From positions 1 to 8,547 of the forward strand of contig DHIR01000200.1 in the NCBI GenBank assembly GCA_002403905.1: 8,547 nucleotides of DNA, written 5' to 3'. This document shows positions 1 to 7,266 of this stretch, in pieces. The DNA is from Mucilaginibacter sp. UBA4741. Its GTDB lineage: Bacteria; Bacteroidota; Bacteroidia; Sphingobacteriales; Sphingobacteriaceae. The translations under genes and the position numbers were made by a program. The notes beneath the pieces are model-generated. The model had not been told where the DNA came from and ran no database searches. It saw only the letters and a program-made list of their open reading frames with translations. Within the stretch, counting starts at the first letter, position 1; each line of letters opens with the position of its first letter.

Positions 1-60
1 CGCACTTCCGCCAGAAGGCGACATCCTGGGCGCGCATGACTGAACCATCGGTTCGTGGCG
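1..60. other. GC-rich left edge that does not continue the GH76 reading frame
   Basis: This stretch is about 65% G+C by count, clearly richer than the AT-rich DNA that follows. Frame 1, which carries the GH76-like protein from position 55 on, has a TGA at 37-39, and no frame here reads as the missing N-terminal half of a GH76 enzyme. It contains a small CGCC-AGAA-GGCG inverted repeat near positions 11-20. The edge may be a contig-end or assembly artefact, or the junction of a rearrangement. The sequence alone cannot separate these. Confidence 0.45.
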
Positions 61-609
61 GGTGGTCGAGCCGCTACGGATGCATTGCAATTGTATCAGG
101 CTACAAAAAATAAAGCTTACCTGGACACTGCCTTAAAGATTGTGAACTGGACAAATAGTAAACTGCAAACCCCGGCAAAGTTATACTATGATAATATACG
201 TGTACGCAACGGTAGTATAGGCAAAGCCACGTTCTCTTACAATACCGGTACCATGCTAGAGTCGTATGTGTACCTATACGAGATTACAAAGGATAAAAAA
301 TACCTGGACGAAGCAAATGCCATTGCCGATAGCTCATTGACTTTCTTTTATGGCCGCGATAAATTTAGAGATGGTTATTGGTTTAACGCCGTATTGCTAA
401 GAGCTTATCAGCATTTGTTAAAATTCAATAAAGACACTAAATACATTATAGGCTTTAAAAAATGCCTGGACAATTCCCTGAAAACCGAGAAGAACGAACA
501 AGGCTTATTTATCGGCCGTGATGGGGTACAAAATTTAGTTGAGCACGGCGGAATGTTGGAAATACTGGCCCGTTACGCCTGGTTAGAAGGCCACTATAAT
601 TTAAACTAG
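55..609 (+). CDS. GH76-family glycoside hydrolase (alpha-1,6-mannanase-like), C-terminal part only
   Basis: The roughly 184 residues resemble the second half of the GH76 (alpha/alpha)6-barrel family, whose characterised members are endo-alpha-1,6-mannanases. Visible family features are two repeated helical signatures ending in a YLD triplet (KAYLDTALKI near residues 21-30 and KKYLDEANAIAD near 81-92) and, between them, an NGSIGKATFSYNTGTML block matching the family's G-x-x-x-x-a-t-f-T-Y-N-x-G core. Full-length GH76 proteins are about 350-400 residues. The half with the catalytic Asp-Asp pair is absent here. The nominal start is a GTG with no ribosome site, preceded in frame by TGA at 37-39, so it is not a credible native start. 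Read it as a fragment cut by the window edge, an assembly break or a real disruption. It lies in the same direction as the next gene, 93 bp upstream of that gene's preferred start. Family assignment is fairly secure; substrate and intactness are not. Confidence 0.7.
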   Translation: MAGGRAATDALQLYQATKNKAYLDTALKIVNWTNSKLQTPAKLYYDNIRVRNGSIGKATFSYNTGTMLESYVYLYEITKDKKYLDEANAIADSSLTFFYGRDKFRDGYWFNAVLLRAYQHLLKFNKDTKYIIGFKKCLDNSLKTEKNEQGLFIGRDGVQNLVEHGGMLEILARYAWLEGHYNLN

Positions 610-702
610 ATTTAAAAAACCGAAACAAAATTGATACAGAGTGAAATGGCAATAAAGACTAATTTAGAGCTAACCAATAATTATAATCCTAAAGAACCAT
701 TT

Positions 703-3000
703 ATGTCAAAAAAGGCACAAAAGAATGATAGGAGAGTTGTCGCTTGCGCGATGATTTTTTTATCGTTAACAACTGTATCAGGTTGGGCTCAAACAACAAA
801 GCAGGCTGCCGGGCCAATCAATAAAGAAAAAACCACGTTTCAAACAGGTGCCGCATGGAGAGCAACTACCGACTCAAGGGCTGACGTAGCTATTGTTTAT
901 GGCGCGGGCGGCAGGCCGGGGCAATTTGAGCAAAGGGTAAAATCATGGCGCGACCACGGATACCAGGTAGCTTTTATGACAGGTATGGCCTGGGGTGGTT
1001 ACCAGGATTACTTTATGGGCCGATGGGATGGCAAGCAGCATTTTGACGAAGGACAAAAAATGATGAATGGTGATACCGTATGGCATGGCAAAAACACGCC
1101 CTACGTTGTACCTACCATGAATTTTTTAAAATACTACAAAGAGCAGGTCATCAAGAAAGTAATAGATGCCGGCGTTGATGCTATTTACCTGGAAGAGCCC
1201 GAATTTTGGGCAAAATCCGGCTATAGCGAAGGATTTAAGCGCGAGTGGAAAGATTATTATGGGTTCGACTGGAGGCCTCAGCACGAGTCGGCAGAGAATA
1301 CCTACCTGTCGAACAAATTAAAGTACTATTTATTCTATCGGGCGCTTAAAGAATCATTTACCTATGCTAAAGAGTACGGCAAGAGCAAAGGGATGAATGT
1401 GCGCTGCTATGTACCTACACACTCGCTCATCAATTATTCGATGTGGCAAATTGTTAGCCCGGAAGCCAGTTTGGCATCGCTGGATTGTGTGGATGGTTAC
1501 ATTGTACAATCATGGACCGGTACTGCCCGCGAGCCTAATTATTTTAACGGTATTGCCAAAGAACGATCATTTGAGACAGCTTTCTTGGAATATTGCTGCA
1601 TGAAATCGATGACAGCACCTACTGGCCGTAAACTTTTTTTTGAGAACGACCCTGTAGAAGATACCCGCCGCGATTGGAGCGATTACAAAAAGAACTATCA
1701 AACCACTTTTACTGCCGAGCTGTTTTTTCCGGATGTGGATAATTATGAGGTAATGCCATGGCCCGATCGCATATTCGATGGTAAGTATTTTGGCAGCCGT
1801 ACCAGTAATGAGCGGGCAGGTATGCCCAAGAGTTATTCAACCCAAATGATGGTGATGATTAACTCATTGAACGACATCAAAACCTCGAAAAATAAAACAT
1901 CAGGTACACAAGGTATCAGCGTAATGATGGGTAACTCCATGATGTTCCAACGATTGCCAACGCATGATGATGGCAAGGCCTGGGCCGATCCTTATTACTC
2001 TAGTTTTTACGAAACATCAGGCATGTTTAACCGTGTGCCGTCAGACAATAAACTGATGGACCCGCAACTGTCAAACTTTTTTGGCGAGGCAATGCCGTTC
2101 CTGAAAAGGGGGGTGCCTGTGGATATTGTGCATATTGAAAATGTTGGGTATGCAAAGGCCCTGGCCGATACCAAGATCCTGCTGATGTCATACTCTAACA
2201 TGAAGCCGATGACCGAAGAAGCACACCAGCATTTGGCTAAATGGGTACGCAATGGTGGCATCATAGTTTATTCGGGGCGAGATGACGATGCCTTCCAATC
2301 AGTACAGGAATGGTGGAACAAAGGCAGCAAAAAATACAAATGCCCTGCTGATGATCTGTTTGATAAGTTAGGCATCGGCACAAACCCCAAAGCCGGTACC
2401 TATAAAGTTGATAAAGGCAAGATCTGTATCATCCGCCGCGACCCTAAAGAGTTTGTAATGGAAAGTGATCGCGATGGCGAGTTGCGCGGAAAGGTAGAAA
2501 CCTTGTATCAGCAGCTTACCGGGCAAAAGGTTAAATACAAAAACAGTCTTTACCTTAATCGCGGGCCTTACGAAATCGTTTCGGTGATGGACGAAAGTGT
2601 TAATGCCGATCCTTATACGATAAAAGGGAAACTCATTGATCTGTATGACCCTACCTTGCCTGTCATCAGCCAAAAACAAATAAAACCCGGCCAGCAAGGC
2701 TATTTTTACAATATAGATAAAGCGCCCAATCCACTAATGCCACAGGTATTGGCCACAGCAGCACGCGTATATGACGAGCAGGTAGAAAAAAACAGTTATT
2801 CGTTTATTGCAAAAAGCCCGTTGAATACTACCAATGCTATGCGGATATTGCTGCCGACACAACCCAAAAAGATAATAGTCACAGATGCCACAGGTAAAAC
2901 TATTACTGATGTTAAAACCTCATGGGATGCTGTTGGCAAAACAAGCTTTTTGAGTTTTGATAATAGTCCTGATGGGGTGAAAGTATCACTTCAGTGGTAG
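703..3000 (+). CDS. Secreted putative TIM-barrel glycoside hydrolase with GATase-like and C-terminal beta domains, family unassigned
   Basis: A 765-residue exported protein when started at ATG 703. That start gives a clean signal peptide: basic KKAQKNDRR, hydrophobic VVACAMIFLSLTTVSG, and cleavage after GWA near residue 29. Starts at TTG 631 or ATG 646 would add 24 or 19 polar residues before it. Residues about 60-350 look like a (beta/alpha)8 glycosidase barrel. A strand-end motif AIYLEEPEFW (about 160-169) and a later LFFENDPVED (about 311-320) carry acidic residues placed like the acid/base and nucleophile of clan GH-A enzymes. Residues about 470-526 (VPVDIVHIENV, then ILLMSYSNM and GGIIVYSG) resemble the amidotransferase-like domain that follows the barrel in GH42 beta-galactosidases. 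The last 100 or so residues look like a beta-sandwich. Similarity to GH42 or GH151-type architecture is inferred from pattern only. Substrate is unknown; the neighbours suggest a fucose- or galactose-bearing glycan. No convincing terminator follows it. Confidence 0.72.
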   Translation: MSKKAQKNDRRVVACAMIFLSLTTVSGWAQTTKQAAGPINKEKTTFQTGAAWRATTDSRADVAIVYGAGGRPGQFEQRVKSWRDHGYQVAFMTGMAWGGYQDYFMGRWDGKQHFDEGQKMMNGDTVWHGKNTPYVVPTMNFLKYYKEQVIKKVIDAGVDAIYLEEPEFWAKSGYSEGFKREWKDYYGFDWRPQHESAENTYLSNKLKYYLFYRALKESFTYAKEYGKSKGMNVRCYVPTHSLINYSMWQIVSPEASLASLDCVDGYIVQSWTGTAREPNYFNGIAKERSFETAFLEYCCMKSMTAPTGRKLFFENDPVEDTRRDWSDYKKNYQTTFTAELFFPDVDNYEVMPWPDRIFDGKYFGSRTSNERAGMPKSYSTQMMVMINSLNDIKTSKNKTSGTQGISVMMGNSMMFQRLPTHDDGKAWADPYYSSFYETSGMFNRVPSDNKLMDPQLSNFFGEAMPFLKRGVPVDIVHIENVGYAKALADTKILLMSYSNMKPMTEEAHQHLAKWVRNGGIIVYSGRDDDAFQSVQEWWNKGSKKYKCPADDLFDKLGIGTNPKAGTYKVDKGKICIIRRDPKEFVMESDRDGELRGKVETLYQQLTGQKVKYKNSLYLNRGPYEIVSVMDESVNADPYTIKGKLIDLYDPTLPVISQKQIKPGQQGYFYNIDKAPNPLMPQVLATAARVYDEQVEKNSYSFIAKSPLNTTNAMRILLPTQPKKIIVTDATGKTITDVKTSWDAVGKTSFLSFDNSPDGVKVSLQW

Positions 3001-3108
3001 TAAAATAAGTACATCAACCTTATGCCATAAACGAATGGGCTACCATGACACCAAGAATGATGAATAGCTTGCTTAAAAACCTATAATTACTCATAAATGA
3101 TTAGTTAT

Positions 3109-3123
3109 ATCGGCAACGATTGC
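3109..3123. promoter_or_regulatory. Candidate LacI-family operator, copy 1 (upstream of the GH28 gene)
   Basis: The sequence ATCGGCAACGATTGC is identical to copy 2 at 5854-5868. It contains two overlapping dyads: ATCG-GCAA-CGAT, and GCAA-CGA-TTGC, which is close to the GCAA...TTGC half-sites typical of LacI-family operators. It lies 90 bp before the GH28 start codon, in a 213-bp intergenic region otherwise without clear signals. The regulator encoded just beyond the GH28 gene is the natural ligand. The repeat is seen directly; operator function is inferred. Confidence 0.65.
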
Positions 3124-3124
3124 A

Positions 3125-3132
3125 TAAATTTT
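3125..3132 (+). promoter_or_regulatory. Possible -7 promoter element for the GH28 gene
   Basis: TAAATTTT begins one base after the operator-like repeat and matches the Bacteroidota -7 consensus TAnnTTTG in all but the last position. The equivalent sequence TAGATTTT occupies the same register after copy 2 (5870-5877). The only nearby -33 candidate is a poor TTAG at 3101-3104, about 20 bp upstream. If used, the operator would sit in the promoter spacer, which would suit repression. Confidence 0.3.
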
Positions 3133-3213
3133 TAATAAACGATAAAGTGTTCTGTAGTTGTAAAACATTAATATAGCACTTGTTAATAAACCAATTTAAT
3201 AGACCAATTATTT

Positions 3214-4734
3214 ATGACCACACTATATCGCACACTTACGGGCACATTTATCCTGCTTTTTTCAATTTTACAAATAGCAAGGGCACAGGCCCCTGTTTAC
3301 AACGTAAAAAAATATGGCGCCAAAGGCGATGGCAAAAACATTGACACCAAGGCTATTGATAAAGCTATTGACGCGGCCAGCGCGGCCGGTGGCGGTACGG
3401 TATATTTCCCTGCCGGCGATTACCTGTCGGTAACTATACATCTTAAAAGTAATATAGCTTTATATTTAGATCAGGGAGCAACGATAGTTGCCGCCGCTAT
3501 GAGCGAGGGGCAATATGATCTGCCCGAAAAAGGTGAGAACGAGGTTTACCAGGATTACGGCCATAGTCATTTTCATAACAGCCTGATACTTGGTGAAAAC
3601 CTACACGATATTTCCATATTAGGTCCGGGCCGTATTTGGGGCAAAGGCTTAATAAAGGATGATAAAAAAGATCTGAATAATGGATCGGGCAATAAATCTA
3701 TTTGCCTTAAATTATGCCGTAATGTAATATTTAAAGATTTTACTATAGCGCACGGCGGCTGGTTTTGCTTTTTGCTGACCGCGGTTGATAATACTACTAT
3801 CGATAACATTAAAATGGATACCAATCGTGATGGTATTGATTTGATATCCAGTAAAAACGTACATATATCAAATTGCAGCGTTAACTCGCCCGGCGATGAT
3901 GGTATTGTATTGAAATGTGATTATTCGTTAAATTATCCACGTGTACTGGAGAATGTGACTATTAATGGCTGCAATGTATCGGGCTATGATGAAGGTAGCC
4001 TATTAGATGGAACTTTTAAAAAGACCACCAGAGGTGGTACGGGCCGTATCAAGCTGGGTACAGAATCAAACGGGGGATTTAAGAACATAGCTATAACAAA
4101 TTGCACATTTGACCATTGCCGCGGTTTTTGTTTGGAGACTGTTGACGGCGCCGCATTAGAGGATATTACCGTTAGCAATATAACTATGCGCGATATCCCG
4201 AACGCGCCAATTTTTATACGTTTAGGTGCGCGGCAGCGCGGGCCCGAAGGATTTCCGTTTAGCCAGTTACACCGGGTTATTTTGAGTAATATTATAGCTT
4301 ATGATGTAACGGCAAAACAAGCGGCAATTATCAGCGGGATACCCGGTCATGATATTGAGGACCTGACATTAAACAACATCCGCATTTATTTTAAAGGTGG
4401 TGGTACCAAAGAGCAGGCTGCTAACGAGGTTCCCGCGTTAATAAAAAGCTATCCAGAGCCCGACCAATTTGGCACCACACCAGCTTACGGTTTCTTCATC
4501 CGTAATGTGAAAGATCTAAAAATGAGCGATGTGGAGGTTAGCTATATGAAGGAAGACCTACGCCCGGCATTCGTTTTAGATAATGTAGATGGTGCAGACT
4601 TTCAACATATCCGTGCCCAAAAAGCAGATGGCGCATCTATATTTATGCTGAATAAAGTGAAGAATTTTAAGGTGTTCAATAGCGATCAACTACCCAACAC
4701 CAAACTGGCCGAGGCGGATAAAAAGCAATTGTAA
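3214..4734 (+). CDS. Secreted GH28-family (polygalacturonase-like) right-handed beta-helix glycosidase
   Basis: A 506-residue exported enzyme. The signal peptide has hydrophobic core GTFILLFSILQI and probable cleavage after ARA at residue 24. Residues 29-90 hold the opening typical of beta-helix pectin enzymes (VKKYGAKGDGKNIDTKAID, then GGGTVYFPAGDY). The GH28 acidic core is present: NRDGID at 204-209 and GDD at 227-229, giving candidate catalytic residues D206, D228 and D229. Two standard GH28 signatures are not in their usual form. At the GHG position there is RGGTGRIKLGTESNGG (273-288), and at the RIK position RGFCLE (303-308). From memory, this pattern belongs to a recurrent Bacteroidota subfamily labelled polygalacturonase or rhamnogalacturonidase. 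The likely role is exo-cleavage of an acidic or rhamnose-containing pectic chain in the periplasm or outside the cell, but the bond cut cannot be read from sequence. It has its own operator-like upstream site and converges on the regulator gene with 5 bp between stops. Confidence 0.88.
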   Translation: MTTLYRTLTGTFILLFSILQIARAQAPVYNVKKYGAKGDGKNIDTKAIDKAIDAASAAGGGTVYFPAGDYLSVTIHLKSNIALYLDQGATIVAAAMSEGQYDLPEKGENEVYQDYGHSHFHNSLILGENLHDISILGPGRIWGKGLIKDDKKDLNNGSGNKSICLKLCRNVIFKDFTIAHGGWFCFLLTAVDNTTIDNIKMDTNRDGIDLISSKNVHISNCSVNSPGDDGIVLKCDYSLNYPRVLENVTINGCNVSGYDEGSLLDGTFKKTTRGGTGRIKLGTESNGGFKNIAITNCTFDHCRGFCLETVDGAALEDITVSNITMRDIPNAPIFIRLGARQRGPEGFPFSQLHRVILSNIIAYDVTAKQAAIISGIPGHDIEDLTLNNIRIYFKGGGTKEQAANEVPALIKSYPEPDQFGTTPAYGFFIRNVKDLKMSDVEVSYMKEDLRPAFVLDNVDGADFQHIRAQKADGASIFMLNKVKNFKVFNSDQLPNTKLAEADKKQL

Positions 4735-4739
4735 GAAGT

Positions 4740-5750
4740 TTACTTGATCAGGTGTAGTTCTGTATCCAGGATCTTTGTTTCAAATTCTGTAATGGGATAT
4801 TTGCTTTCGATTAATCTTAACAACATTTCGACAGCGATTTGGCCCATTTCGAAAGACTTTTGTTTTACATAAGATAGCGAGGGGTGCAAAAGATCTACCA
4901 CGTCCGAATTGGAGAAACCGGCAATGGCTATTTCTTTTGGATCGAAGTTTAGACTTTTTAAAGCTCTTATGCAGGATATGCTGATACGGTCGCTGCTGAT
5001 AAATATAGCATCAGGTTTGTCAGTTGCGGCTAACAGATCTTTTACAGCGTCTTCAACCTCCTGGTAATCATTGCCGCCTTTGCTGCAATTTCTTATCAAT
5101 TCGGCCCTGAAAGGGATGTGGTAATCGGCCAAAGCTTTCATATAGCCTGACAAACGCTCGTTGGTGATAGATAGCTGAGGGGCATTGGATAACAGCGCTA
5201 TCTTTTTACGCCCAGATTTGATAAGCGATTCAGTAGCGTTATAGGCACCGCTAAAATTATCAGATGTTACCTTAAAAGTTTCAATCTCATCAATGATCCT
5301 GTCGAAAAAAACTATTGGCAACCCATCATTATGTAGTTGTTTCAAGAAACCATAATCAGATGTACCCGCCGACATGGATATCAACAACCCATCAACCGAG
5401 CGTTGCGCCAGGTGATTAACGTTGATCAATTCTCTTTCGGACGAATCATGCGTTTGGGTAATAATGGTATGGTAACCCCGTTCGTAAGCAATAGATTCAA
5501 TACCTGCAATAGCCTGCGAAAAAAAACTATTGGCTAATTTAGGCACTACTATGCCTATTGAATAGCTGCGCCTGTTTTTAAGGCTTAATGCAATTGGGTT
5601 TGATTGGTAGTTAACCTTTTTTGCATACTCCATAACAACCTTTTTGGTGGCGGTGCTAATTTCATAGCCATCACGCAAAGCTCTTGACACTGTTGAAGGT
5701 GACAGTTTCAATGCAAGTGCGATATCTTTTATGGTAGCTGGCTTATACAT
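4740..5750 (-). CDS. LacI/GalR-family transcriptional regulator of the sugar locus
   Basis: A 336-residue regulator when started at the ATG whose complement is at 5748-5750. An upstream in-frame TTG at 5783 would add 11 residues before the universal LacI beginning and is less likely. Residues 4-29 are the family helix-turn-helix (TIKDIALALKLSPSTVSRAL), followed by the hinge region around NPIALSLKNRRSYSIGIVVP. Residues about 60-336 are the periplasmic-binding-protein-like effector domain, with the family's late HPSLSYVKQ motif near 289-297. It therefore belongs to the class that binds a sugar or sugar intermediate and changes DNA affinity. It is divergent from the fucP operon and convergent with the GH28 gene, so both are plausible targets, and each has a copy of the same 15-bp dyad upstream. 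A well-formed promoter lies at 5811-5840. Effector identity (L-fucose, L-rhamnose or an acid intermediate) is inferred only from the neighbours. Confidence 0.93.
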   Translation of the reverse strand: MYKPATIKDIALALKLSPSTVSRALRDGYEISTATKKVVMEYAKKVNYQSNPIALSLKNRRSYSIGIVVPKLANSFFSQAIAGIESIAYERGYHTIITQTHDSSERELINVNHLAQRSVDGLLISMSAGTSDYGFLKQLHNDGLPIVFFDRIIDEIETFKVTSDNFSGAYNATESLIKSGRKKIALLSNAPQLSITNERLSGYMKALADYHIPFRAELIRNCSKGGNDYQEVEDAVKDLLAATDKPDAIFISSDRISISCIRALKSLNFDPKEIAIAGFSNSDVVDLLHPSLSYVKQKSFEMGQIAVEMLLRLIESKYPITEFETKILDTELHLIK

Positions 5751-5810
5751 TATTAGATTAATGGTGCAATTAAAATTAACCAAAAAATACTCTTTTTAAC
5801 AGAAGTTAGG

Positions 5811-5840
5811 CAAAAATACGGTTTATTAAAAACACTTCAA
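5811..5840 (-). promoter_or_regulatory. Promoter of the LacI-type regulator gene
   Basis: Read on the minus strand, TTG (5840-5838), 19 bp, then TATTTTTG (5818-5811) matches the Bacteroidota sigma consensus of a -33 TTG/TTTG and a -7 TAnnTTTG with the usual spacing. The start of transcription would fall near 5804-5806, leaving a leader of about 55 nt before the ATG at 5750. The operator-like dyad (5853-5868) lies just upstream of the -33 box instead of over the promoter. Confidence 0.65.
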
Positions 5841-5851
5841 TTTTAAAATTG
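5838..5851. promoter_or_regulatory. 14-bp perfect palindrome joining divergent -33 boxes
   Basis: CAATTTTAAAATTG is a perfect palindrome. Its left end supplies, on the minus strand, the TTG of the regulator promoter. Its right end supplies a plus-strand TTG (5849-5851) lying 18 bp before TAGATTTT. It may simply be two back-to-back promoter boxes meeting across an A/T-rich centre. A second protein-binding site cannot be excluded. Confidence 0.45.
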
Positions 5852-5852
5852 T

Positions 5853-5868
5853 AATCGGCAACGATTGC
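5853..5868. promoter_or_regulatory. Candidate LacI-family operator, copy 2 (regulator/fucP divergent region)
   Basis: The 15 bases from 5854 repeat copy 1 (3109-3123) exactly. With one more base on the left this copy forms the perfect dyad AATCG-GCAA-CGATT (5853-5866) and also contains GCAA-CGA-TTGC (5858-5868). It is 167 bp before the fucP start and 102 bp from the regulator start. Flanking similarity extends to the right as RTARATTTT. Autoregulation plus control of the uptake operon is the simplest reading. Confidence 0.65.
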
Positions 5869-5869
5869 G

Positions 5870-5877
5870 TAGATTTT
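5870..5877 (+). promoter_or_regulatory. Possible -7 promoter element for the fucP operon
   Basis: TAGATTTT follows the operator-like repeat in the same register as TAAATTTT before the GH28 gene. With TTG at 5849-5851 the spacing is 18 bp, so copy 2 would lie inside the spacer. It lacks the final G of TAnnTTTG. A competing candidate is TTACTTTG at 5975-5982, closer to the gene, whose best -33 partner (TTG, 5949-5951) is 23 bp away. Neither is decisive. Confidence 0.3.
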
Positions 5878-6035
5878 ACTTAAAAAATGTGCTGTTATCG
5901 ATCATAAATTGTCTGATTATTGATGCAATTTGCCTGCTCATGCCAATATTGTTTAATAATTTGACGATAAAACATTACTTTGTGATAGCTTTATATGCTT
6001 TCTTTGTTATAACCAAATTATAAACTAAACTTATT

Positions 6036-7265
6036 ATGCAGAAAAATAAATACCTGGTACCACTGGTATTAGTAACCTCATTGTTTTTTTTGTGGGGATT
6101 TGCGTACGGATTACTTGATGTGCTCAACAAGCATTTCCAGGAAGCACTAAATATTACCAAAAGCAGGTCGACCTTATTACAGGGGGCATACTTTGGCGCT
6201 TATTTTTTAATAGCGCTACCCGCCGGTATATTCATGAATAAATATGGGTACAAAAAAGGTATCATTTTGGGTTTGTTCCTGTTTGCGGCAGGCGCGTTTT
6301 TGTTTTACCCGGCGGCGCAGCAATCAAGCTTTAATTTCTTCCTGGTGGCGTTGTTTATATTGGCATCCGGCGCGGCCTGTTTAGAAACCGCGGCAAACCC
6401 GTATGTAACCGTATTGGGCAGCCCCGAAACATCTGCATCAAGGTTAAATCTTTCGCAATGTTTTAATGGCGTAGGTTCTTTTTTTGGGCCGATAATTGCA
6501 GCTTATTTATTTTTTGGCGGCGATAAAGGCAGCAATACCAACCTGGATTCAGTTAAAATGATCTATATCATCATCGGTATAGGGGTTTTAATCATTGCCG
6601 CGCTATTTATCGCCACCACATTGCCTGAAATTAAAGAAGATGAAATAGTTTCGTCAACAGAACAAATTAAAAAACCTTTATTTAACCATAGTAATTTTAC
6701 CAATGGTGTTATAGCGCAATTTTTTTATGTAGCAGCGCAAGTTGGTATTGCAGCACTATTTATTAATTATTGTACCGAAGCCGGCATAGGTATAAGCAAT
6801 GCCAAGGCTGCTGGTTTACTTTCGGCTGGTTTAATATTATTTACAGCAGGGCGCTTTGTTGGTACTGCATTAATGCGGGTAATTGCACCTAATAAATTAT
6901 TAACCATATATGCGGTCATTAACGTTTTATTGTGTGTATTGGTTATAGCTAATAAAGAATGGCTATCTGTTTACGCATTATTAGGAGTTTTCTTTTTCGA
7001 ATCGATTATGTTCCCAACAATTTTTGCTTTGGGTGTAAAAGATTTAGGGCATCATACAAAAAAAGGTTCATCATTTATTATTATGTCTATAGTTGGAGGT
7101 GCATTAATGCCCTATGCAATGGGTTTATTGGCCGAGAAATATTCGACAGCTACATCTTATAGCGTACCATTGTTTTGCTTTATAGTTGTAGCCTGGTACG
7201 GTTGGAAAGGCTACCTTGTTAAGGGTGGCGATAACTCTTCAGTAAAAGTTGAATTTAAACATTAA
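6036..7265 (+). CDS. fucP: FucP-like L-fucose:H+ symporter (FHS family, major facilitator superfamily)
   Basis: A 409-residue inner-membrane protein with about 12 hydrophobic segments, close to the 438 residues of E. coli FucP. The N-terminal helix FLWGFAYGLLDVLNKHF (about 18-34) is the hallmark of the FucP/fucose-galactose-glucose symporter group. D28 aligns by motif with E. coli FucP D46, E117 in LETAANPYV with E135, and N144 in QCFNGVG with N162. In E. coli FucP these positions are tied to proton coupling and sugar binding. GYKKGIILG (71-79) is the loop 2-3 MFS motif. It heads a tight operon: the mutarotase gene starts one base after its stop codon. L-fucose is the favoured substrate. Other FHS members carry glucose, galactose or rhamnose-like sugars, so specificity is not proved. 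It diverges from the LacI-type gene, with 285 bp holding the shared dyad between them. Confidence 0.87.
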   Translation: MQKNKYLVPLVLVTSLFFLWGFAYGLLDVLNKHFQEALNITKSRSTLLQGAYFGAYFLIALPAGIFMNKYGYKKGIILGLFLFAAGAFLFYPAAQQSSFNFFLVALFILASGAACLETAANPYVTVLGSPETSASRLNLSQCFNGVGSFFGPIIAAYLFFGGDKGSNTNLDSVKMIYIIIGIGVLIIAALFIATTLPEIKEDEIVSSTEQIKKPLFNHSNFTNGVIAQFFYVAAQVGIAALFINYCTEAGIGISNAKAAGLLSAGLILFTAGRFVGTALMRVIAPNKLLTIYAVINVLLCVLVIANKEWLSVYALLGVFFFESIMFPTIFALGVKDLGHHTKKGSSFIIMSIVGGALMPYAMGLLAEKYSTATSYSVPLFCFIVVAWYGWKGYLVKGGDNSSVKVEFKH

Positions 7266-7266
7266 T

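Noticed and set aside
660..667. TAATTTAG as a -7 box for the large secreted gene.
   Set aside because: The nearest TTG (631-633) is 26 bp away, outside the normal spacing, and the last bases do not match the consensus.
631..702. Upstream starts TTG 631 and ATG 646 for the large secreted protein.
   Set aside because: They put a polar extension before a typical signal peptide that begins naturally at ATG 703. Bacteroidota genes often lack ribosome sites, so none of the starts is supported by one.
2007..2697. Minus-strand open frames of 85 and 109 codons inside the large secreted gene.
   Set aside because: They lie opposite a well-supported gene, have no recognisable domain and no start signals.
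3005..3023. Inverted repeat ATAAG...CTTAT just after the large secreted gene, considered as a terminator.
   Set aside because: The stem has only five A/T-rich pairs and there is no following T-run. A chance match in AT-rich DNA is more likely.
4735..4739. Possible bidirectional terminator between the GH28 gene and the regulator gene.
   Set aside because: The gap is 5 bp and no stem-loop is visible across the two gene ends.
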